The position numbers were made by a program, and so were the translations under genes. Below are positions 21,868 through 31,213 of a stretch of 64,000 nt of DNA, piece by piece. The stretch lies in assembly GCF_014839835.1 (NCBI RefSeq), contig NC_071614.1:49561599-49625598 (forward strand). Direction: 5' to 3'. Positions within the stretch are counted from its first letter, which is position 1. Each line of letters begins with the position of its first letter. The notes beneath the pieces were generated by a model. That model searched no databases and was not told the DNA's origin. It saw only the letters and a list, made by a program, of their open reading frames with translations. The DNA comes from Dryobates pubescens (lineage: Eukaryota > Chordata > Aves > Piciformes > Picidae).

Positions 21868-24800
21868 CTGCAAGGCAAAGGCTCTGCTCCAGTGCCAGCT
21901 GGGGGCTGCACAGCACCTCTGGAGCCAGGGCAGGGCACACAGGAGGCACCACAGGTGCCCACAGCCTGCACAAGAGCAGTGCTGAGCAGCTGGGAGCAGG
22001 CCAAGGGCAGCAGCAGTGTGCAGGGACAGCTCTGCCACCTCAGCTGCTTTGGGGCCTGCACTGCAGCCAGCAGCTCCTCCACAGCTGCTCCTCCACAGCA
22101 GCCTTCAGCCTCTCCTCTGTGTGTGCCCAGGCAGGGGCTGGCAGCAGTGCTGCTGGGAGCTGTGGCACCTCAGAGCCAGAGGCTTGGGCAGGGGACTCAG
22201 TGCAGTGCTGGCCTCTGCCCAGGGACAGCTCAACATCACCTTGGGCCTCCAAGATCCTCCAGCCCCACCCCACCCCCCCATGGCCACAGGGCTCTGGAGC
22301 CCCTCCAGCCATGGGGACTCCACCACCTCCCTGGGCAGCCTCTGCCAGGCCCTGACCTCTCCTGCACCAAAGACATTTTGCCTCCTCTCCAGCCCAGCCC
22401 TCCCCTGGCACACTCCAGGCCATTGCCTCTCCTGCTGTCCCCTGAGCCTGGGGAGCAGAGCCCAAGCCCAGCTCCCTGCAGCCTCCTCTCAGGGAGCTGC
22501 AGAGAGCAGGGAGGTCTCCCTCAGCCTCCTCTGCTCCACACTCAACACCCCCAGGGCCCTCAGCTGCTCCTGGTGAGCAACGTGCCCCCGCCCCGCCCCC
22601 CAGCCCCGCCCCAGCCCCGCCCCAGCCCCGCCCCCGGCCCCACCTTGCCGAAGCCCAGCTCCAGCATCAGGCGGTCGGCCACGAACTGGATGTACTGCGC
22701 CATCAGGCTGCAGTTCATGCCGATCAGCTTCACCGGCAGCGCCTCGGTCAGGAACTCCTGCAGAGAGAGCAGCTCTTGGTGCACGGAGCCTGCTGCCCCC
22801 TGCCGGCCCCCGGCCCCCGGCCCGCCCCCGGCCCCCTGCCCCCGGCCCCGGCAGGGCAGGGCCTGACCTGCTCGATGAGGACGGCGCTGGTGATGATCTC
22901 CCTCACCCTCTCCTCCGAGGGCTTGTGCAGCAAGTGCTTGAACATCAGGCAGGCAAAGTCGCAGTGCAGGCCCTGCAGGGAGGGGGCAGGCACTTGGGAG
23001 CTGCTCAGGCCAGCAGCACAGCACCCAGGCACCAGCCCCGGGCTGGCCTCCAGCAGAGCTGGGCAGGGGCCCCAGGCGAGGGCCAGGAGCAGCAGGACGA
23101 GGGAGAATGGCTCTGAGCTGGGAGGAGCAGAGAGGCTGGGGAGGAGGAAGGAACTCTGGAGTGGGGCTGGGGAGAGCCTGGCACGGGCTGCCCAGGGAGG
23201 CTGTGGCTGCCTCCTGCCTGGGGGGGTGCTCAGGGCCGGGCTGGATGAGGCCCTGAGCAGCCTGGGCTGGGGGAGCACTGAGGATCTGGCTCCAGGCAGA
23301 GCCCGTGGCAGGGGCTTGGAGCTAAAGGATCTCCAACAGCCAGCCCCCATGCCAGGTTATTTGGCTTGAGAGCACTCTGGAGGAGGCAAACTGCTGAAGC
23401 TCTTCCATGCTGTGCTGCAGGAGCCACAGGGGAGGTGTTGAGAAGCCTTGGTGAGCTCTGCAGGCTGCCTGGGTGCAGCACAGGCCCCAGCTGGGCACCC
23501 CTGCAGCAGCACAGGATGTGCTCCTCACCTCATCTCTGCTGATCAGCTCGTTGGAGAAGGTCAGGCCAGGCATCAGCCCTCTCTTCTTCAGCCAGAAGAT
23601 GGAGGCAAAAGAGCCAGAGAAGAAGATCCCCTCCACTGCTGCGAAGGCCACAACTCGTTCCCCTGGGAGAGAGATGGATGGCAGCCACCCCCAGGCCCAG
23701 CAGCAGCAGCCAGGGGCTGCAGGCACTGCTGCAAAGGCCTCTGCCCATGGAGCAGCTGAGGCACCACCAGCACCACCCTGCAGAGCTGCAGCCTGGAGGA
23801 GGTCATCTCAGCAGCTGGCTGCAGCCAGGGCCTGCCCAGCTTCCAGCAGGGCACTGTGGCCACGAGGTCCTGAGCCAGCCTGCAGCTGAGGCACCCAGGG
23901 TAAGGCAGAGGAGCCCCAGCCCCAGCTGCACACATCTGCTGCAGGTGGATGGCAGCAGGAATCACAGCTGCAGCAGATCCCAGCACAAGGACAGGGAGCC
24001 CTTAGAGCAGGGCCAGAGGAGGCCATGAGGATGATCAGAGGGCTGAGAGCCTCTGCTGTGCTCAGCATTAGGATTGCTCAGCCTGGAGAAGGCTCCAGGG
24101 AGACCTCAGAGCAACTTCCAGTGCCTGAAGGGCTGCAGGAGAGCTGGGGAGGGGCTGTGGACAAGGGCTGGGGGTGACAGGAGGAGGGACAATGGCTTGG
24201 AGCAGGAGAAGGGGAGGCTGGGACTGGAGAGGAGGAAGCAGCTGGATTGGGAGTGGGCCTCAGGAAGGGAATCCTGCCCATGAGGGTGGTGAGGCCCTGG
24301 CACAGGCTGCCCAGGGAGGCTGTGCAGCCTCCAAGCCTGGCAGAGCTGAGCAGCCTGGGCCAGTGGGAGGGCATCAAATTCAATCCCCCTGCCATGGGCA
24401 AGGGCCCACAGAGGGGGCTCAGACCCAGCTGATCCTCAAGGCCCCTCCAACCCATCCCACACTCCCTGGGGCCAGGCAGCGAGGGCTGCCCTGCCCAGAA
24501 CAGCAGCAGTGGCGCAGGGATGGCTGCCAGGGGCACACTGCCCCCTCAGCCCCTGAGCCCTGCGGGCACAGCACCAGCCCCGGGGCTGTGCAGCCTGCGG
24601 GGGGAGCCCGCTGGGGGGCGCCAGGGCTGCACTCACCATAGGAAGCCTGCCTGTCCCCGATCCAGCAGAGGGCCCAGTCTGCCTTCTTCTTCACGCAGGG
24701 CAGCGTCTCGATGGCGTTGAACAGGAACTCCCTGGGGGCACAGAGCTCTTCAGGGGGAGTCAGCACCCCCTGCACTCCACCCTGCCCACGGAGCCCCCCA

Positions 24801-27800
24801 GCTGCCTGCCCACAGCACCAGCAGCAGCCCCTCCTCTGCTGGGACCCCACCTCCAGCACTGCCCCCGGGGCTGCTGGCCCCAGCAGGACACAGAGCTGCT
24901 GGAGGATGCTCCAAGGGCTGGAGTGGGAGGGAGCTGGGGCTGTGCAGCCTGCAGAGGAGAAGGCTCCAGGGGCACCTCAGAGCTGCTGCCAGGGCCTGAA
25001 GGCAGCCTGCAGGAAGGCTGCAGAGACTTCTACTGAGGGGGTCTGGAGCCAGGCCAAGGGGGAAGGGTTTGGAGCTGAGGCAGAGGGAGCTGAGCCTCTG
25101 GCCCAGGCTGCCCAGGGAGGCTGTGGCTGCCTCCTGCCTGGGGGTGCTGCAGGCCAGGCTGGATGAGGCCCTGAGCAGCTGAGTGCAGCTGAGAGGTGTC
25201 CCTGGGCATGGTGGGGAGCTGGCAGCAGAGGAGCTCTGGGGTGCCAGCCTGAGCCATCCCAGGAGTGATTCTGTAGTTGCAGACTGTGGCAGGAGCTGCA
25301 GGGCACAGCTGCCATGTGCTTGGTGCCCTTGTGCTGAGCACTGTCAGCCTGCACCCAGAGGCTGGTGGCTCAGGTAAGTTTGGCTGCCCCAGCACTCAGC
25401 TTCTGCAGCACCTTGAGGTCCTGCCCAGCAAATGTGGAGCTCCAGCCATGGGTGAGTAAGGGAAGCAGCTCTGGGAAGGGCCCCAGGAGAGCTGGGGAGG
25501 GACCTCTGACAAGGGCTGGGAGTGCCAGGATGTGGAACAATGGCTTTGAGCTGGGAGAGAGGAGACTGAGAGTGGAGATGGGGAAGAAATTGTTGGCAGT
25601 GAGGCTGGGGAGAGCCTGGCCCAGGCTGCCCAGGGAGGCTGTGGCTGCCTCCTGCCTGGAGGGGTTCAGGGCCAGGCTGGATGAGGCCTGAGCTGGTGAG
25701 AGGTGTCCCTGGGCATGGCAGGGGGTTGGGGCAAACAAGCTCTGAGGTGCCTTCCAGCCCTGCCCAGGGGGGCAGCGAGGCCCCAGCAGACCTCTGGGAG
25801 GGGTCCTTGATGTAGGTGTCGATCAGCAGGCTGTACATCTCCGAGTGGATGTTCTCCATGGCGATCTGGAAGCCGTAGAAGCAGCGTGCCTCGGTCACCT
25901 GCACCTCCTGGCTGAACCTCTCCACCTGCAGGGCACAGCAGGGCACCAGCGTGGGCATGGCTGCCCTGGGCACCCCGGATGGGCAAGGGGAAGTGGCCTG
26001 CAGTGTGCCAGGGAAAGCCCCAGCTGGAGAGGAGGCAAAATGTCTTTGGTGCAGGAGAGGTCAGGGCCTGGCAGAGGCTGCCCAGGGAGGTGGTGGAGTC
26101 CCCATGGCTGGAGGAGCTCCAGAGCCCTGTGGCCATGGCAGCTGGGGCCAGGGCTTGGAGGTGGTGATGGGGCTGGGTTGGTGCTGCACTGGATGCCCTC
26201 AGAGGCCTTTCCCAGCCAAAGCCACTCTCTGATCCTGGCTCAGCCCCCAGATTAACTCCAGCCATGTAGGTCAGCAGCAGCAGGGAGAGCAGCAGCTCCC
26301 CACAGCCCCCAGCTGCCAGTCCTTGGTGCCAAGAGGAATGGGAGAAGCTCTTCACTGCATCCCCTCCGAGGGAGCGGAGCAGAGGGTGGAAGCAGGACCA
26401 GGGCTCAGAACCAGCCAAGTGCCCCATGGGCAAGCTCACAGTGCCAGAAGCAGCCAGAGGCAGCTGGTGAGGCTCAGGGCAGTGTGTGGCATCCCCCCAG
26501 GGCCCGGCAGGCCCCCAGCCCAGCCGGGGGGCACAGCCCCCACACTCACCAGGTTCTCGTTGACGATGCCATCGCTGGCAGCGAAGAAGGCCAGGACGTG
26601 GGAGATGAAATACTTCTCCTCGGGCTTCAGGGCCTCCCAGTGCTGGAGGTCTTTGGAGAGGTCCACCTAGAGCATTGCCACAAGTGAGGAGGTGCAGGGG
26701 GCCCCGGGCCCGCGGCAGAGCTGCAGGCTGTGCCCAGCCTCACCTCCTCTGCCGTCCAGAAGGAGGCCTCAGCCTTCTTGTACATGCGCCAGATGTCGTG
26801 GTACTGGATGGGGAAGATGACGAAGCGCCGGGGGTTGTCCCGCAGCAGCGGCTCCTCCTCCTCCTCACCCCGCGGCGCCTGCGGGAGAGGGGAGCCTGGG
26901 GTCAGGCCAGAGAGCTCCGAGGGAGGAACACCTCCAGGGAAGGGCCTTCAGCCACCCCCCGGGCAGCCTGGGCCAGGCTCTGAGAACCTTTCCAGTTTCT
27001 TCTCATCCCCAGCCCAGCCCTCCCCTGGCACACTCCAGGCCATTGCCTCTCCTGCTGTCCCCTGAGCCTGGGGAGCAGAGCCCAAGCCCAGCTCCCTGCA
27101 GCCTCCTCTCAGGGAGCTGCAGAGAGCAAGGAGGTCTCCCTCAGCCTCCTCTGCTCCACACTCAACACCCCCAGGGCCCTCAGCTGCTCCTCCCCAGCCC
27201 TCTTCCCCAGCTCTGTTGCCCTTCTCTGGCTCTGCTCCAGTTCCTCAATGTCCCTCTGGGAGTGAGGGCTCCAAACCTGACCCCAGACTCAAGCTGTGGC
27301 CTCCCCAGGTCTGACCCAGGGGCACAATCCCTGCCCTGCTCCTGCTGCCCACACCACTGCTGCTCCAGGCCAGGCTGCTGCTGCCCTTTGTGCCCCCCTG
27401 GGCACCCCCTGGCTCATCTGCAGCTGCTGCCCACCCGCACCCCCAGGGCCTTCTCTGCTGGTTGGCTTCCAGCCACTCTGCCCCCAGCCTGCAGCCTTCA
27501 TGGGGTGGCTGTGCCCCAGGCTCAGGGCCCTGCACTGGGCCTTGTTGAACCTCCCCATGCTGGGCTGAGCCCGGCCAGGGCCCTCTGCAGAGCCTCCCTG
27601 CCCTCCAGCAGATCACCACTGCCACCCAGCTCATTGTCCGCTGCAGACTCGCTCAGGAGCCTCCCCCAGGCCTCCGATAACGATCTCAAAGGGAACCGGC
27701 TCCGAGGTGTGCCGGGGAGCGCGGGGCGGGGTGCCCGGGGGCCGCTCACTCACCGCCGGCTTCTCGTCGCCCTCCTGGAAGATCTTGCGGGCAGCCTTGC

Positions 27801-28038
27801 TGGCCAGGACCCGAGCGCTGCCGAGCGCGGGGGGCTGCGGGAGAGAGCGGCAGGGTGAGAGCGCTGCGGGGCGGCGGCGGGGCGCGGGCGGGGCCGGCCC
27901 GGGGCTCACCGTGTTCTCCTTCTCGCTCAGCACCAGGGCCTTCATGGGCGACAGGCTCTTCCCCGGCGACAGGCGCTTGCCGGCAGCCAGGCAGGGCTGG
28001 TCGTGGCGGGCGGCGAGCGGGGGGCGGGCGGGCAGCAT
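21715..28038 (-). CDS. RRM2: Ribonucleotide reductase subunit M2, ten coding exons
   Basis: Small (R2) subunit of class I ribonucleotide reductase. With RRM1 it reduces ribonucleoside diphosphates to deoxynucleotides in the cytosol during S phase. Ten exons join in phase to 398 codons; the human protein is about 390. All diiron ligands are present (D147, E178, H181, E241, E275, H278) and the radical tyrosine is Y185. A KEN degradation box is at 40-42, followed by Thr-Pro, and an RxI cyclin-type motif is at 59-61. The C-terminal FTLDAEF is the peptide that docks on RRM1. The start codon sits in a GCCGCCACC context. All introns are GT-AG. Introns 1, 3 and 8 are very short (75, 77, 110 bp) and several longer ones hold CR1 copies. 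It looks intact and functional. Confidence 0.98.
22225..22575 (-). repeat. CR1 fragment in RRM2 intron 9
   Basis: The copy is antisense by plus-strand reading, so it has the same orientation as RRM2. Blocks include GGCCTCCAAGATCCTCCAGC, GGGGACTCCACCACCTCCCT and CTCCACACTCAACACCCCCA. It is followed at 22575-22640 by a C-rich GCCCCGCCCCAGCC-type simple repeat. Confidence 0.85.
22644..22757 (-). CDS. RRM2: RRM2 exon 9
   Basis: 114 bp and 38 codons, [10 protein letters not shown] to LMLELGFGK. The donor is AAG|GTGGGG and the acceptor CTCTGCAG. Phase 0 at both ends. Confidence 0.98.
22868..22972 (-). CDS. RRM2: RRM2 exon 8
   Basis: 105 bp and 35 codons, [10 protein letters not shown] to AVLIEQ. 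It carries H278, the last diiron ligand. The donor is CAG|GTCAGG. Confidence 0.98.
23055..23345 (+). repeat. CR1 fragment in RRM2 intron 7
   Basis: CR1 in plus orientation, opposite to RRM2, with GAGAATGGCTCTGAGCTGGG, GGCACGGGCTGCCCAGGGAG and GGCTTGGAGCTAAAGGATCT blocks. Confidence 0.82.
23529..23662 (-). CDS. RRM2: RRM2 exon 7
   Basis: 134 bp. After completing a split Gly codon it encodes [14 protein letters not shown] to ELISRDE, with diiron ligands E241 and E275. The donor is GAG|GTGAGG and the acceptor CTCTCCCAG. Confidence 0.98.
24020..24470 (+). repeat. CR1 fragment in RRM2 intron 6
   Basis: CR1 in plus orientation with GATCAGAGGGCTGAGAGCCT, GGCTCCAGGGAGACCTCAGA, GGACAATGGCTTGGAGCAGG and GCACAGGCTGCCCAGGGAGG blocks. 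Confidence 0.87.
24637..24731 (-). CDS. RRM2: RRM2 exon 6
   Basis: 95 bp. It completes an Arg codon, encodes [20 protein letters not shown] and on to QASY, and leaves a split Gly codon. The donor is TATG|GTGAGT. Confidence 0.98.
24927..25688 (-). repeat. Inverted duplication, arm B (RRM2 intron 5)
   Basis: Reverse-complement partner of 19837-20640. It lies wholly in RRM2 intron 5 and contains two plus-oriented CR1 pieces around the same 290-bp non-CR1 core. Relative to arm A it lacks about 40 bp next to GCTCAGCTCCCTC. Confidence 0.93.
25792..25925 (-). CDS. RRM2: RRM2 exon 5
   Basis: 134 bp, [20 protein letters not shown] through MENIHSEMY to DPSQ plus two bases of Arg. It holds diiron ligands E178 and H181 and the radical tyrosine Y185. 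The donor AGAG|GTCTGC is weak (GTCTGC instead of GTAAGT). Confidence 0.97.
25990..26250 (+). repeat. CR1 3'-end fragment in RRM2 intron 4
   Basis: CR1 in plus orientation with GAGAGGTCAGGGCCTGGCAG, GGTGGTGGAGTCCCCATGGC and GCCCTGTGGCCATGGCAGCT blocks. Confidence 0.85.
26550..26666 (-). CDS. RRM2: RRM2 exon 4
   Basis: 117 bp and 39 codons, [10 protein letters not shown] to SDGIVNENL. It holds the first diiron ligand, D147. The donor is CTG|GTGAGTG and the acceptor GCTCTAG. Confidence 0.98.
26744..26878 (-). CDS. RRM2: RRM2 exon 3
   Basis: 135 bp and 45 codons, [19 protein letters not shown] to ASFWTAEE. The Glu run precedes the conserved [14 protein letters not shown] block. The donor is GAG|GTGAGG. 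Confidence 0.98.
26905..27450 (-). repeat. CR1 fragment in RRM2 intron 2
   Basis: Antisense CR1, the longest kind here, reaching into the ORF2-adjacent part: CTGTCCCCTGAGCCTGGGGA, CTCCACACTCAACACCCCCA, CAATGTCCCTCTGGGAGTGA and GGGCACCCCCTGGCTCATCT. A closely similar stretch occurs at 57320-57735. Confidence 0.87.
27455..27690. repeat. Possible unclassified dispersed repeat
   Basis: The stretch GGGCCTTGTTGAACCTCCCC and the bases after it resemble a dispersed avian repeat I have seen elsewhere but cannot name. It ends about 60 bp from RRM2 exon 2. Confidence 0.35.
27754..27834 (-). CDS. RRM2: RRM2 exon 2
   Basis: 81 bp and 27 codons, [19 protein letters not shown] to EKPA, with the RKI cyclin-type motif at 59-61. 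The donor is GCG|GTGAGT and the acceptor CTCCCGCAG. Confidence 0.97.
27910..28038 (-). CDS. RRM2: RRM2 exon 1
   Basis: 43 codons from the ATG at 28036-28038, [14 protein letters not shown] to SEKENT, ending in the KEN box. No other minus-strand ATG lies between here and the inferred transcription start. The donor is ACG|GTGAGC. Confidence 0.96.
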
Positions 28039-28540
28039 GGTGGCGGCGGCGGGACCGGCGGCACTGGGAAGCGGCAGGCGGGAGCAGCCGAGCCAGCAGC
28101 GCCGAGAGGCGGCGGGAGCGGCGGCGGGAACGGCGGAACCAGCGGCGGAACCGGCGGCGAGAGCGGCGAGACCGGCGGCAGCGAGGGGCGGTAGGAAGTG
28201 GGGGAGCGCAGCCTGGCTCCGCCTCCTTATATCCCCTTCGAAGTTGGCGCCAGAACGAGCCGCTGGCCACTCACAGCCCGCGCCGCGCCCGGCACGGCCC
28301 GCCCGCGCACTCCCATTGGCTGCAGAGCCGGCCACGGCCCCGCCCCCCATTGTGGCAGTGGCGGCGGGCGGGAAAGCCCCGCCCCTCGCTTTGGCGCCAG
28401 CGGAGGCCGCGCCCCCCTCGGGGGCCGCTTGGCGCCAAATGCAGAGCGGGGCGCGCCGGCGGGAACGGGAGCTGGGCAGGGGGCACCACCGGGCTGGGGG
28501 AGCAGAGCGTGGGCGGGAAAGTCCTTTAGGCCCTGGGGTC
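28039..28540 (-). promoter_or_regulatory. RRM2: RRM2 promoter and CpG island
   Basis: Reading on the minus strand, there is a TATA-like ATATAAGG (28225-28232), so transcription should start near 28195-28200 with a 5' UTR of about 160 nt. A CCAAT box lies at 28315-28319. E2F-type motifs lie at 28244-28251, 28391-28398 and 28429-28438 (TTGGCGCC; the last is the full palindrome TTGGCGCCAA), with further GGCGGGAA-type sites at 28367-28375, 28458-28465 and 28512-28520. E2F plus NF-Y control of RRM2 in S phase is established in mammals; its use here is inferred. CpG richness spans about 27700-28540. Confidence 0.85.
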
Positions 28541-29035
28541 CAACCATGCTCTGACTCTGCTGCGGCTGGGGCTAACCCATGGCCCTCAGCACCACATCTC
28601 TGCCCCTGAAACACCTCCGGGGGGGTGCAGCCCCCCCTGTTTCATAGGAACACAGAATGGTTTGGGTCGGAAGAGACCTTGAACTCGGTTCCAACCCCCT
28701 GCCATGGGGGGCACCTCCCACCAGCACAGGCTGCTCAGGGCCTCATCCAGCCTGGCACTGAACACCCCCAGGCAGGAGGCAGCCACAGCCTCCCTGGGCA
28801 GCCTGTGCCAGAGTCTCCCCAGCCTCACTCAGCAATTTCTTCCTCCTCTCCACTCTCAGTCTTCTCTCTCCCAGCTCAAAGCCATTGTCCCTTGTCCTGG
28901 CACTCCCAGCCCTTGTCCACAGTCCCTCCCCAGCTCTCCTGGAGCCCTTTGGGTACTGGAAGGCTGCTCTGAGGTCTGCCTGGAGCCTTCTCCAGGCTGC
29001 ACAGCCCCAGCTCTCTCAGCCTGTTTCTCTTCCCT
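28540..29035 (-). repeat. CR1 fragment upstream of RRM2
   Basis: Antisense CR1 from CATAGGAACACAGAATGGTT through GGGCCTCATCCAGCCTGGCA and CCATTGTCCCTTGTCCTGGC to GGCTGCACAGCCCCAGCTCT. It starts right at the edge of the RRM2 CpG island. Confidence 0.88.
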
Positions 29036-29234
29036 TCTGTTTTCCCACTGGCAGCCTGGGCAGCCTGCAGAGCCTGGGAGGGAAGCTGGAGCTCACATTT
29101 CTTCTTTCTTTGCTCACACAACACAGGGGCAGTGCAGGCAGCTATTGTGTTCCAGCTACCACCAGACCCCAGCTGCATCTTGTAAGCAGGGCACAAAGCA
29201 TCCCAGGAGAGCAAGCAGCACAAAACCAGAGGAG

Positions 29235-29465
29235 ATGGCCTGGAGTGTGCCAGGGGAGGGATGGAGAGGAGGAAAAGTTTCTTTGGTGCAGGAGTGGTCA
29301 GGGCCTGGCAGAGGCTGCCCAGGGAGGTGGTGGAGTCCCCATGGCTGGAGGGGTTCCAGAGCCCTGTGGCTATGGCTCCTGCGGCCAGGGCTTGGTGGCC
29401 ATGGGGGGCTGGGCTGGGGCTGGATGACCTTAGAGGCCTTATCCGACCCAAACCATTCCCTGATT
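29235..29465 (+). repeat. CR1 3'-end fragment
   Basis: Sense CR1 with GATGGCCTGGAGTGTGCCAG, GTGGTCAGGGCCTGGCAGAG, GGCTGGATGACCTTAGAGGC and the TATCCGACCCAAACCATTCC end. Confidence 0.88.
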
Positions 29466-29584
29466 GCAGGAAAACTCCATGCAAGTAGGCAGCCTGGACA
29501 GGCAGGGACAGGCAGGGATATGCTCCTGCTCTGCCCCAGGAGAGCAGGCCCCAGGGACAGGAGTCCAGGCAGCTCCCAAAAGGC

Positions 29585-30452
29585 TCCACAGCACCCAGAC
29601 ACAGCACCCACACAGCACACACACAGCACCCAGACACAGCACCCACACAACACCCACCCAGCACACACAGCACCCAGACAGCACACACACAGCACCCAGA
29701 CACAGCACCCAGACAGCACACACACAGCACCCAGACACAGCACCCAGACAGCACACACACAGCACCCAGACACAGCACCCAGACAGCACACACACAGCAC
29801 CCAGACACAGCACCCAGACAGCACACACAGAGCACCCAGACACAGCACCCAGACAGCACACACACAGCACCCAGACACAGCACCCACACAGCACACACAC
29901 AGCACCCAGACACAGCACCCAGACAGCACACACACAGCACCCAGACACAGCACCCAGACAGCACACACAGAGCACCCAGACACAGCACCCAGACACAGCA
30001 CCCACACAGCACACACACAGCACCCAGACACAGCACCCAGACAGCACACACACAGCACCCAGACACAGCACCCAGACAGCACACACACAGCACCCAGACA
30101 CAGCACCCAGACAGCACACACACAGCACCCAGACACAGCACCCAGACAGCACACACACAGCACCCAGACAACACCCACCCAGCACCCACCCAGCACCCAC
30201 ACAGAGCACCCACACAACACCCACCCAGCACCCACCAGCACCCACACAACACCCAGACAGCACCCACCCAGCACCCAGACAACACCCACTCAGCACCCAC
30301 CCAGCACACACCAGCACCCACACAACACCCAGACACCACCCACACACAGCACCCACACAACACCCAGACAGCACCCACCCAGCACACACCAGCACCCACA
30401 CCCAGCACCCACCCAGCACACACCAGCACCCACACCCAGCACCCACCCAGCA
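29585..30452. repeat. 0.87-kb CA-rich minisatellite
   Basis: Tandem CACCCAGACACAGCACCCAG and CAGCACACACACAG modules form units of about 35 bp to about 30170. The rest is a less regular array of CAGCACCCACCCAGCACCCA modules. The plus strand lacks G-runs and nearly lacks T. Confidence 0.95.
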
Positions 30453-30539
30453 CCCTGCTATCTTCTGTCCAGCTGCTGGAGGGGTTGGCAGAGAGCCACA
30501 GCAGCCCCCTCCCCGCCAGCCAAACTCCTTTGCTCTCCC

Positions 30540-31075
30540 TCCCCGCCCAGGGTCCCCAGAGGCGCAGCCCAGGCCCTGCCGGCGCTGTGCTATGGCCGCA
30601 GCCCAGCCGCCCCCCCCCCCGGCAGCCCGGGCAGGGGCTGGGGGCGGCGGTGCCGGCTCAGCACCACAGCGCTGCCCGGGGGCTGGCCGGGCAGGGGCTG
30701 CGGGCGGCGGTGCCAGCTCAGCACCACAGCGCTGCCCGGGGGCTGGCCGGGCAGGGGCTGGGAGCGGCTGCAGCGCTGCCTGTGCCAGGGAAGGAGCAGC
30801 CCAAGGCTGCCGGCAGCGCTCGGGATGCTCAGGAAGCAGGAGGCAGGAGGGGGGCTGCGGGGGGCTGCGGGGGGCTGCGGGGGGCTGCGGGGCGCTGCGG
30901 GGGGCTGCGGGGGGCTGCGGGGCGCTGCGGGGGGCTGCGCGGCCATGCTGCTCACGGAGCTCCTCCTGCAGGCTGCCGGCACGGCCTGGGCTGCCTCGGC
31001 AGCTGCAGGGGGAGCGCAGCAGAGGCGCCCGGACCGTGCCCGCCGTGTGCCCTCGCTGCCAGCGTGGCACAGCTG
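30540..31075. promoter_or_regulatory. CpG-rich block with two nested tandem repeats
   Basis: GC- and CpG-rich sequence between RRM2 and CYS1. It holds a 60-bp unit (GGGCAGGGGCTG...GCGCTGCCCGGGGGCTGGCC) in about 2.5 copies at 30629-30790, and a 10-bp GGGGGCTGCG unit in about nine copies at 30849-30940. A 43-codon plus-strand frame starts at 30945 in CGGCCATGC context but has no recognised family. It may be an orphan CpG island or the first exon of a non-coding RNA. Confidence 0.4.
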
Positions 31076-31213
31076 AAGCCCGCAGTCTCACATCCCCATC
31101 ACCTGCTTCATCATGATGGGCACCTCCCTGGCTCCCAGCTGGCCTCTCCCTGGCTCTTGGGCATCACCTAGGGCAGGCCCTTCCTTGCTCAGGGATGGTT
31201 TCTTCCACTGCCC

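Noticed and set aside
28704-31116. 550-790-codon frames rich in Thr/Gln/His/Pro
   Set aside because: They cross CR1, the CA-rich minisatellite and the CpG block without regard to feature borders, as non-coding open frames do.
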